Shown: in pieces, positions 1 to 12,500 of the stretch
Position numbering within the stretch: position 1 is the stretch's first letter
Layout: each line of letters starts with the position of its first letter
Assembly: GCF_037975245.1 (NCBI RefSeq)
Contig: NC_092580.1
Span: 21,748,501-21,812,500 of the forward strand
DNA length: 64,000 nt
Origin: Apostichopus japonicus
Taxonomy: Eukaryota; Echinodermata; Holothuroidea; Aspidochirotida; Stichopodidae
Reading direction: 5' to 3'
Translations under genes and position numbers: made by a program
The notes under the pieces: model-generated
What the model was told of the DNA's origin: nothing
The model's input: the letters and a program-made list of their open reading frames with translations, nothing else
The model's database searches: none

Positions 1-590
1 CAGTTCAAACTATGGAAACTTACAAAAAAAACTGATCAACACAGTCTGTGTTAGTGGTTCAAAATATGATGAAGTACATATTCTAGTGTCTGGACAACAA
101 CATGACAAAAAGGGTGTATTTTGTCTTTACCAATTACCGAGGTCATCACCTGTGACCATGTTTTCGTACAATTCTTTCAGAAATTGCTACATGCATTGTC
201 CATCCGTTATGAGGAACAGTACGCCCTTTTATATACAAACTCCTGAGTGTTTCATGCTACAGTGAAATTCATTCTTACAGTTGATTTTTTAACATTGGGT
301 AAAACACAAAATTACTCTGGAATTATAGGAAGCAAGTCTGTGGTTTACCTGTGATATCTGTCAAGGTTGACAATGACCATCAGTCACTTTGTCTCAATGA
401 TTGCAAAGAGGACAGGACTATTTAATCAACCCGTCAATTTGTTATGAAATATATTTCCCAATTTTTTGTTAATATCGGAATGATTGTGTATTTAATCTGT
501 TCTTTATACTGTCTCGTGATGGAATCATGGAGCAATATGTTCATGCCAAAACTGATTAATTTTAAACCGTTTTATTTCTTCACAAAATAG

Positions 591-3500
591 ATAAGTTGAA
601 GATTCCACGACATGAACGTTTATTTGATCTCTACGGTGAAGGTTAGTTTGATTTATGTTTTGTTTGTTCTATGCTGTTTAATCATTTGATTTTTTTTTTT
701 TCCTGTTCGATATTTTGATATTCAGCTGCCCTTTATATCAACATGTCTGCTCAAAAAAAAGAAGTGTTTACTCAGTTCACTATAGCTACCATTTGAACGT
801 AATTTGCGATGATGTGAGATCATGTTAGAAAAAGCTGTACACTATGTTTATTTGAGTACTTCTTAAATATTTTATGTGCTACTGTCATTGTAATATGCAT
901 TGTTTCCTAACTTTGTTCCCTTGTCAAATATTGACAAGTCAGATCTTGATTTTAGTTGATAACTTGAGTTTGCAAGTGGACTGGCATTCAAATGAGCAAT
1001 CAAGGGTTTTTAAAAGGCACTGCTAAAGGCCATTTAAATTTGACATCATTTTAAATGTGATGTAATTTATGTTAATCTTACTTACTCATGCTAACTCTCA
1101 CACCTAATACAGGGCAAAAATTTCAATGGTCCATCAGGTGGATTGATGCAACCAACTTTCTGTTTGGATGACCAATATCAGCTTCTGAGGTCGTCCCGAC
1201 GGACGTCTATAATTGTTTACATGAAATTCATATTACGTCGTAACTAAGTACCCTAAATAGGTCAAATGATAAATTGGTATCAGCGGCCACTACTTTCGGA
1301 GATAGTGAAACAGAACACAAATAGTGGTAGGCCTATGTATATATTATGAGTTTTACTGGCCCAAAAGCTGGTGTTCTATTCACCAATCAAACACCTCTCT
1401 GACAGTGTCCATATTGGTCATTCTTTGTTACTTTTTTAACATTTCCTTGGACAATTGTGTTCGGACAACCAAAAACTAAGACCTGGATGTCGGAGAAACA
1501 ACCAGACAATCCAAAACCCTTAAAGAGTGTGAAGACTCACGCACAAAGAAACATCTCATGCCGGTAATCTGACCTAGTTTCGAATGAGGTGTAACAGAAG
1601 TGTTAGACACCACCATCGATCCCAGAAAAATACACACACAGCTTGCTACCGTCGGTAATTAGACACTAGTGTACAGTCAATACATACAGCTACGGTAAAT
1701 ACCCAAAACACAGTTTACATAGCAGCGTGGACATCTCAGGTCTAGATAAAAGATAACAAGGTATCACGTTTCATACTGTCTGCATTTTGTAGGGACAAGA
1801 AGAAAACGTCATATGCAAGCAACGGAAAGTTAACTTTTACAGAGCGCGGCACGCGATTTGGGGCGAGTCTTCAATGCCTTTAAAAATTTGCAAGCATACA
1901 GTTAACAGTAAATGTTGTCCATGGTCTTGTTTTATTCCACTGGATAAAATGTTCTGCATTTACTTGTTGTTATTTTTATTTTGTCAAATAGGTGATGAAA
2001 ACTTTCTGAGATACCTAAAAAATGTGCAGACGGGCCACATCATCTTCATCGTTACCTTTGACGACGCTTCCTACCGCATGTCAGACGAAACCAAACATTA
2101 TCTGAAGGACCACTTTGGAAGCCGTGAAATAATCAACTTGAACTACCGGGGTTCCTGGGTCTTCGTAGGTCAGAAAGGTGGCAGGCATGCAAAAGAATTT
2201 GAGGCAGTAAGTATTTGCTTTTAAATGTTTTTGTGGCCATTTTGAGCATAAAAGGTTATACCTTCTTTCCTCTTGTTATTAGCTTCGTTGACGATTCAGT
2301 TCTTGTTTTGCTTTCTTCCCCTCATTGACGTGGGTAAAACTTTAATCGTTCCCTTCTGATATTTGCAAATACATTGGCATAAAGCGAATGGGAAAATGTA
2401 TTGCTTTAATGTTACAACAGATGGAAATCTGTTACTTTCCAAAAAACCAAAAACACATAGAGAAGGCCTTTGACACATTTAAGAATACCCATATGTAGCT
2501 AAAATTATAAACTATATAAAAAGTATGAAGTCAGCAAATGTCATAAAGTGGTTGTGATATAACAAAATGCAGAGCCCCCTCATAAAGGACCAAAGGAAGT
2601 ATGAAATAGTAATTACTAAACAGCCCTTTACATTGAAAAATGTCTTTGTACAAATATAATTAAATATATCTCTAAAGTGCCATATTCTTTGTTGTTTTTA
2701 CTTTCAGGTTGCACAGAGAGCTGACGAGGGTTCATGGGCTGACTCTGTAAGCATCAAGGGGTGCTTGTCCTTTCCATGTGAGATTTTAATAACAACAACT
2801 ATTGAACATGCATACACATACAATAATATACAATTTATAACTGAAATCATATAGCCATATTCCTCATCTCACTAGCTATCACTCAATCATAAATGCAGTG
2901 CTGTGAAGTGTCTCACCCTGAGAGGTGTAAAACCTGCTGCACACTGCCCGACTGAAAGCAGTCTGGCTTGATTCAACCATTAGAATGTGGAATATATCAT
3001 TGATGGTTGGGTAGTCTGCCTGTGCTTTATAAAGATACGACTGTGCCAGATTTTGCCAGTTTTTATGCGGTGTCGGTTTCCATAGGGGATATACTCAAAA
3101 TGTAGGGCTTCATGACCGCAATTGCCCAGTGTAAACAAGTGTAGCTAGTCACAAGGAAACAATTATGCATGTTACCAAAACAAGAACTAATCCTTAAACG
3201 TTAAAACTAGAAAACAGCAGTCAATTTCCATCCGGTTGTGTTAAAATGGTGAGTGTATGGCTTGCTTAAGTAGCTGAGTATGTCTTACCAGTCAACAATA
3301 AAATATGTTTAGTCCTTTTGACGACATAATATACAATCCATACACCCACGCTATGAATGTGTTGCAGGCTTTTAGCAGGCAATATGCTGATGTTTTGGCT
3401 TGAAAGAAGAGAGACTTTCTTGAGGTTTTCAGCATCTGTTCATCCGCGTATACCACCTGGACCAACTTTGTCAATGAGGAGAAGTGCAAAAAAATGTACC

Positions 3501-6500
3501 AACCATGGAAGCCCATGTGACGTGCTCCCTTGTAGCACTCACCTGATCCTGATCTCGTAGCTACCACATTCCTTGTGAAGCTAGGTGAACAGTGTTTTCT
3601 AGCAAAGTGGTACATTGTTCCAATGTTAAACAGCAGTTTTCAATTCCAAAATTTGACATTTTGAAATATTTTCTTTCAAACAATGGAACTGCAGCTGGAA
3701 CGCATGTAGCTTATTAGGACTCTACACAAATGAACATAGACATGAGAAGCAGAAGACAGGATTCGTTGTTCCTTAGCAACACAAGTCTTATCGCCAATTT
3801 TGCACATAACATGATCATAGGTGTGACCGCCGTATACATTCTATAAAAACTCTGACAGTAGATGTTTGAATAGTTGCCAGGGTCCATGCAAATCAAGCAT
3901 TTTATGTGTGAAAGTAACTCTGAACAACATTTACATTCAAACATAAGTTATTATTATTCTCAAATTTACTGTACATGCCCCATTGTAGTGGGGTACTTAT
4001 GTCTACGGAACGCTAATCATTTGGAACTGACATAGGATTAAATAATATGTTAGTAGCACCTGGGAGCATGTCACATGAATCGTTGGTATTTATTCTTACC
4101 CTGGAGTGAGAGTTCAAGGTCATTTTTAATTTGATGCATCTGTTGAGTGAAGGATGCTAAAACATTAAACGTTGCATTCATGTGTATTTGCTATAAAGCA
4201 GGAGACATTCAGTTGTTAATGCAGCTGTTTATATGTTTAATGTATTGAACTTGATAAAAGTTTAAATAAATTGTCTAGTGAGGCATGATCAACCATTTAT
4301 TTATCGTGACAGTGATTTTAAATAGATCTCATATTTGTGGTATGGTTATCAAGGATGAAGTGTGGGGGGAGGGGGTTACATTGGTTTCCGTGACAAAAGG
4401 CTGTAGAAGTAACGACACGGTCAAAAATGTGATTTGAAACGAAAGTTGAAGAGAGAAGACAAGAAAATTTATAGCTCCGTGGAAAGAAAATTAACTCATC
4501 ATTAGATCAACTTTATTTTAACATTCAGCTCTTTTGAAAAATGAAACTGAGGTTCATCTTGAATGTTTCTTGATTATATTCTGATTGTTTCCCCTAAAAT
4601 TTTCCTTTTGAGGATTGACATGTTTGATTGAGGGTATCTTGACTTGTTGCTTTCAATCACTGTTGACAAACCATGTCTGTTATATCTTTCTCTGAAGTGG
4701 TTGATTCCTACTTGCATACAAACATTTTATCAGACTTGGAGAATGTTTCACCAGGTATAGTGGACTCTTTTCCTCTTATCCTTATAAATTAAATAAATAA
4801 TTATATAAATTAATCAATCAATCAATCAATTGGTCAATCTTTTTCTAACACCTTGCTTGTGGCTGAAAATTGCAAAAGGAGAGGGAAATTAGATCTTTAA
4901 TATTATTATTGGCCAGAAAGTAAAACTCTTAAGACTGTGCATGTTTTTGCTTCGACTGTTGCTTAATTTTCCTTTCCAAATCACTAGTCTATTTGCATGA
5001 AAGAATTCTTCAGTAAAACTAAATAGTGAGTACCAGAGAATGACAAATCTCTACCTGTAAGGTAACTCTCTGATCGCCATATTTACGGAAGGTTTCTTCC
5101 GTTTTTTCAAAGTGTGTAAAATTTTCTTTTTTTTTATCATGTAGTTTAAATGACCTCATTTGAAAGTGGAACTGTAGCAAGGCATCAACTGCCGATTTTT
5201 CTCTTTTTATTTAGAATACAAGAATGTTTTCAGGTGGAGATTTTCACAATTTTAACCTCTTGCTATATAAAAATACAACTGCTTGAAAAAAAATTGAACT
5301 TTCTGGCATTTTGTTAAAATTTATAACACCCATCAGTTACTGTACAGTCTTATTACAGCAGCCCAGTGATATTTGCTGGTAATAATCAGTATTATACAGA
5401 GCTTTTGTTCAGTACAGATTGCAGAATTTTTGGGGGGACTGACTATGGTTACCAAACTTATCAATACTTCATGTTCTGAATGTCTACTGGCAGTTTTGTT
5501 TGATCTACTGGCAAACAGCAAAATGCACAGGTGTTATAGTCAGTAGATAGCCTAAAGTTCAAGGCCTGGGTTTATAAAGAAAAATATAATAATTTTAAAT
5601 TGATTATTAAACTGAAGTTTGAAAAACCCAACCATGTTCTCATCTCGGTTGTATTTGCAGTGCAATCTTTTCTGCTCAAAGATATTCCAGTCGGATAAAT
5701 TTCAACATGTCATTGGCTGGAAAGTTTATCCAGCCGAGCAGCTAGTGTGTTTTTTTTTCAGGAGTTACGGATCACATCACTCACTGTCCAAAGTGCGGTG
5801 ACTCGAACAAGTTTATCAACGGAGTAATACAAAGACCGAACTCAGTGACTGAACTCAAGTCATGAGAACCTGTTAGTAGGATGACTTGACTTATCTTTTT
5901 GCTCCTTTTGAAGCAAAGGTAAAACAAAGAAAGCAAAGAATAAAAAATAAGAAAAAAAATAGAAAAAAATAAGAAAAGCCTGAGCAGTGCCTCTAAAACT
6001 AACAACTTTGCTTTAATGGAAAAAGAGCAAAGAACTATCTTTTCTCTCTCTCTTTTCATAAAATTTCCCAGTCAGCTTTCTGTTGTTCCATTTACTTATA
6101 CATTTATGTATCAAAAGTCAAATTTCTCTCACAATACCTTTCCTGCTGCTTCCTGGGTTGCATTGAATGAAACGCGGGCAAAACCAATGGTTACAGGGTA
6201 TGCAAGGTACTGTGGCTTCTGACTGGCGCCCCTAGCAAAGAAATGGCCTTGTAGGGAACCCCACCAACTAATAGCTCGATAGCTTTGGTCGTTAGAGCAT
6301 TGGGCTTGTAACCAAGAGGTCACTGCTTTCAAAAATGTAGTTGTGAATTTCTTGCTACTTTTCCATCGTTTACAAAGTGCCAGTCAGTTTTTCAGTTCTT
6401 AATTTACTTATATAACTTTGATTTAAAGCAGTTTCATGCATTTTATTTCTGAAATAAGACACCCAAAACTAGCTTTCCCACCTATTCATTTAGTAACCTT

Positions 6501-9500
6501 TAAAAGTTGAGGACATTTTTTTTTTATGTTAATAATTAAATTAAATGGAAAAATACATTATGCCAGGGCAAGAATTGAAATGTAGTTAAAGACATTTACT
6601 GAGAAAACCACAGTTGTAACTTTTAAAGACAGGAAAATGAGGATGCCAGGATTAGCTCTAACCTTTCTTGGTAAATTTCTTTGCAGTGAAAAACACTAAC
6701 AGTGCAATGTGTGGGATGAAACTTCCTTGCTCTGGAAATGAAACTGCTGTGAAAATTGTCTCTGCCAGTTTGGAAAATACAGCCTTGCTTCCTGTATCGT
6801 TTTGTGTGAATGGTAAAGAGTAAGTAGATGGATTTATTTCTGTTTCATCCACTGCAGTGGTGGCCACTTTCGGCCTGAAATTCAAATTCAAAATATGCAC
6901 AATGCTTATGGCTTCTTCTCTGTTTGTCGTCTGTGGAAGATAATAACAAATCTAGTGTTTTCATAATGTTGTAAGTGCTCAAAAGTGCATACTTTTGCAT
7001 GTGCATATGTGCAAATAAAAACATTTTCTGACTCTGAGGTTTATCATTTATGGAACAGCACATTTGTTCTAGATGTCCTGTGTTTAATCATCACCAGCAT
7101 AGATACTAGTTACATCTGCTATGAAAGTGTGGTAGGCTAGATACATTGGCTTTGAAAGTGTGGTAGGCTAGGTACAACTCCTGACCTGTGTTAGGCTAGG
7201 TACCTCTCTTATAGCAGTGTGGTAGGCTAGATACATCTGCTATGAAAATTGTGGTAGGCTAGGTACATATCTGCTATTTGAAGTGTCTAAGGCATAGGCT
7301 ATAAGTGTTGATATTTGTTTTGGAAAATGACTGAATTTTTCTCACGGTTTGGTCATGGTGTTACTGCAACAGACATTAAATATTTTGTCTCCCCTTTGTT
7401 TACTTGTGAAATTTAAGAAAGAAAACTAGCTCATAACTGTAAACTGGATAGCCCACTCAACATGAAGCATGAGTTTCCAGCCATTCGGATTCTCCCACAT
7501 GCATGTATGTGGCTGCCTATAAACTACTGCCTTCCAGGCTGATCAACTAGACCTATAAACCTGGAATTGTTTTAAAAATTGATTAAATCGATCTGGACAT
7601 TCACGTAACACAGACAAAAAGATAGTTATACTTTATCATAAACCAGCTTCTGTGACATTTAAACTTTCCCATTGTGTGTATCCCGGCCAAGATTCCCTCA
7701 TTACATCATCAGAATCTTTAATTGTTTTCTTCTGTTCCTCCCATCTAGAAAGTTTGCAAACATTGGCGGCCGTGGGCTGAACTTTCTAGTGTACGATTTG
7801 GACTGGGGATCAGTCATCAGATCTCAATCATTTGATACTTATGTATCAGGTATGACAGTCATTATTATTTGCCTATTGATTGTAGCATAGGTCTGGCATA
7901 AATGCAATGTTCCCTTACACTAATGATCAATAAAATCTTGACTATCAATCTATATAGTTCTACCAATGACAATATTCAACCAACACTCTGGTCTACGATG
8001 TTAATATTTCCTCATGCAATATTTCTCAACACTATTTTTTATGGGGCAAAAGAGGTCAAAAAGTCAAAAGTATTTGTAGTGCAAACCAGATGAAAGCTGT
8101 GTAAATGAAATAAAAGTGTTTTAAAACAAAACATTACTTATCATAGTCATTGTCTTTTATACTATTTCACTTTTTGTTCAAAGCTAAGAGAGTCGTTTGC
8201 CATAGCTCATACTCTCTGATCTAAGTTCACATCAAAGACACTTTCTCTTAATAACCTCAAACATTTTCCCTTGTATTAAAATGTCCAATATTCTTCCTGT
8301 TAAGATTTGCAAAAGTTCAGTCTTATATGAATTGTCTATACTAACCAGACTGCCATTTAAAACAACTCTTCTGTAAATGGGTAGAACAGCTATATGCTTG
8401 CTATATATCTGCTTTAACCTGTGAACGTATGATCATTGAAAAAGAAAATAATATTTCTATGTTATTCATGACCACTTAATCCATGTGTTTGTTTCATAAT
8501 TTCATGTCTATATTAGTGTCATGCAGAGTTCTATATGACAGAGTGTAGATTCATTTCTGTGTGTAGATTTATTGAAGTATTCTCCTTCATTGAATTCACA
8601 TTCGCAGAGGCCGAAAGTGATAGATTGGTTGAATTTCTACGGGAAGTTAACGAGAGGCAACTCCTGATAGGAGCAGTGTCTGACGATGCCTCGAGATGGT
8701 AAGATAAATGATAAAAGTTAACTTTGATGCATCTCATAATTGCATTATACTTTTTGAGGGAGTAATAGTCATAATATGCAAACTAGCAAATGGTTGTATT
8801 TTTTTCGGTCCGTAATATTTTTTTCATGTATTTCTATCTTGTTATCGTTTTGTTAGTTAATTTCTCATTCATGCCAAAAATTGTATCTTCACCTGTTAGT
8901 GATAAACTGTCACTACCAATGCATACTTTATTTCATCTTGTTTTTATAAGTTTTCACATACATTTGGACATAAAACTAGGCCCCCTCCCCCTTCCTCATG
9001 AATGAAAGAAGTTTTGATATGATTCTGGTTACTCCAGTACATGTGGCTTTATTTAAAATTTTGTGCTCTCAATTAGTGTCCAAGAAAAATTGCCAATAAT
9101 TTCTATAGTAACAGTTAGTTTGTACATCTCAACTTGACAAAATAAGCAGCAAAGACAAATTTGATTTGATTTTCAAAATTTAAATTCAACAAAACTCTTC
9201 CATCTATCATTGTTGAGTTGGTACTTATGATGTGTATTACATAATGAGAAAGCCTTGTGATATTTGGACATGAATATTCATTTTGAAGCAGCCAATATAT
9301 GTTGTTTGTAAACACAATTGCACATGTGCAATGAATATTTATTTTGGAAAAGCCAATAGTCTATTTATGTGAGCTCCAGCTAGAAATGAATATTCATACT
9401 GTTGTTCATATTCATATTGTCGTTGCAAGGTCGATGGAATCTGTTTACTTCTAGATCATTATGGTATATTTTTGAAAATTACTTGAAAGTCACAACAAAT

Positions 9501-12500
9501 ATCACGGACATCTACCCTCTTGAATCTACCTTTGAAAATGATCATTATTAGAAGGAAAAAAATGGTAATCCTTGTAACTGCGATTCAGTCGAGTGCCTAG
9601 AATTTTTTAAGTTGATTTTACTGTTTGATTGCAGATTTTAAAGTGTTCTATCTGTCATGGGTATAGTTTCTAAAATATAATGTATTTGTTGGGTAATTGC
9701 CTACTTCTAGTATCATCTTTATCTACTTAAAGGGTGTGAAGACTCGCTCAAAAAGAAACGTCTAATGCCGGTAATTTGACCTAGTTTTGAATGAGGTGTA
9801 ATAGAAGTGTTAAACACCACCATCGATCCCAGAAAATACACACACAGCTTGCTACCGTAGGTAATTAGACACTAGTGTACAGTCAGTTCATACAGCTGCG
9901 GTCAATCACAGTGTACAAACCATACAGCGATGGACATCTCAGGTCCAGCTAAAGATAACAATTGAGGTATCACATTTCATTACTGTCTGCATTTTGTAGC
10001 AACACGAACAAAATGTCACTTGCAAGCAACGGAAACTTTACTTTTGCAGATGGCCGCACGCGGTTTGGGGAGAGTCTTCAATGCCTTTAATTAATCCTTT
10101 TGCAAATCCATCGTAATCCTCGTACATTGTTTTTTGTCTTTATCGTCATTGTAGGTTGTCTGTCCATGCAAAAGATATCTTGGAGAGATTTGGTGCCATC
10201 AAGATCCACGACTTAACGTTTAAAGGAATGTGGGTGTTTGTTGGCATGAAAGGTATACAGGGTTCTTCCCCCTTCGAAGAGATGAATCTTGCCAGCAACG
10301 TTAACGATAAATCAAAGGCTAAAGTGGCACTGAATGCCTGCATCCCAGACAAAAGTAAGTTTGTCCATTTAACTCAGCTTTGCTGCCTGTGTCTGAATAC
10401 ATAGAGTTTCATGTTTGTTGTAATTATGTCATCTCATCACTTCATTTTGTGGATGTTCTAGTTTTAATCATTTGGATATGCAGGATGTCCATAAAAAAGA
10501 CAGCCTGCAGTTGTTTCTATAATTATGTTTGAAGGAAAACAGGTTTAATAAACTACACTTTCCTTATAAAACAAAGGAAGATCCTTCTTGAGTGCTAAGG
10601 ACACATAATTTAATCCTCAAGCATAAGTGATCGAGAAAAGTAATGTGGAAATGAACAGTGGCAAATTTGAGGTTTAACAGTTAGGACGAGGCAGTTTAAG
10701 ATTGTTCGATTTAGTACGATTAAATAGACATGTATGGGTTACAGTAGATCGATGTTACTTTTTAAAATGCTTACCTCACCTTATCTCTCTCTCTATTTGT
10801 CAGTCGAGGGTTTCCGGGTCTTACATCCGTCCGAGGTGAGAAGACGGGAGTTTTGTAAGAAATATCCGTCGTACGTAGATCTCTGTTCTGGTGAGAGGAA
10901 GAAGGACCTCAGGGCGCTGCCATTGGATGATATGTCTCTACATAAGAACAAAGCGTACAGCACCCCCATACTGGTCATTGGAGGTATGAGATGATTCTAT
11001 AACCTCTGCATGTAGGATCTGTCATATGATACAGTGTTCATACAGTGCATATGATACAGTGTTCATACAGTGCATATCATACAGTGTTCATACAGTGCAT
11101 ATCATACAGTGTTCATACAGTGCATATCATACAGTGTTCATACAGTGCATATCATACAGTACATATCATACAGTGTTCATACAGTAGACAGTGTTCATAC
11201 AGTGCATATGATATAGTGTCCATACAGTGCATATCATACAGTGTTCATACAGTGCATATCATACAGTGTTCATACAATGCATATGATACAGTGTTCATAC
11301 AGTGCATATCATACAGTGTTCATACAGTGCATATCATACAGTGTTCATACAGTGCATATCATACAGTGTCCATACAGTGCATATCATACAGTGTTCATAC
11401 AGTGCATATCATACAGTGTTCATACAATGCATATGATACAGTGTTCATACAGTGCATATCATATAGTGTTCATACAGTGCATATCATACAGTGTTCATAC
11501 AATGCATATGATACAGTGTTCATACAGTGCATATCATATAGTGTTCATACAGTGCATATCATACAGTGTTCATACAGTGCATATGATATAGTGTTCATAC
11601 AGTGCATATGATATAGTGTTCATACAGTGCATATCATACAGTGTTCATACAGTGCATATCATACAGTGTTCATACAGTGCATATGATACAGTGTTCATAC
11701 AGTGCATATCATACAGTGTTCATACAGTGCATATCATACAGTGTTCATACAGTGCATATCATACAGTGTTCATACAGTGCATATAGTGTTCATACAGTGC
11801 ATATCATACAGTGTTCATACAATGCATATGATACAGTGTTCATACAGTGCATATCATATAGTGTTCATACAGTGCATATCATACAGTGTTCATACAGTGC
11901 ATATGATATAGTGTTCATACAGTGCATATGATATAGTGTTCATACAGTGCATATCATACAGTGTTCATACAGTGCATATGATACAGTGTTCATACAGTGC
12001 ATATCATACAGTGTTCATACAGTGCATATCATACAGTGTTCATACAGTGCATATCATACAGTGTTCATACAGTGCATATCATACAGTGTTCATACAGTGC
12101 ATATGATATAGTGTTCATACAGTGCATATCATACAGTGTTCATACAGTGCATATCATACAGTGTTCATACAGTGCATATCATTCAGTGTTCATACAGTGC
12201 ATATCATACAGTGTTCATACAGTGCATATCATACAGTGTTCGTACAGTGCATTCACAGGGATGCATGCGGGACTGTTTGCAGAGGTTGACTGCTGAATAA
12301 CAAATTTATACAAATGATTGCATTCACCAATATGTAGAACATGCAATGCAGTAAAGGCTTGTTTATAAATTTCGTAGCTTCCATATAAAGATAATCTAGA
12401 TGATTTGTAACATAAACCAAAGCTTTAACTGTAAATCAGTTTTCCTGATGACATCATTAGAATGAAAAATAAGCTTAGATTCTTTCTTGCTGTAGCATAC

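Noticed and set aside
2708-2746. Shorter version of exon 3 ending at the gtaagc donor
   Set aside because: It would leave phase 0 and make exon 4 open with a stop codon; the donor at 2777 (gtgaga) gives phase 1 and a continuous frame with conserved ADSVSIKGC sequence.
6845-7063. Minus-strand frames overlapping exon 4 of the POMGNT1-like gene
   Set aside because: The + strand exon 6687-6819 keeps phase with both neighbours and encodes the expected Cys-rich linker.
11023-12258. Possible CRISPR-like array
   Set aside because: Repeats are contiguous without unique spacers and the genome is animal; it is a satellite.
11045-12296. Long open frames (up to 188 codons) across the 25-bp array
   Set aside because: They exist in all three + frames because the unit has no stop codon; the peptide is a pure 25-residue repeat with no splice or start context, inside an intron of a confident gene.
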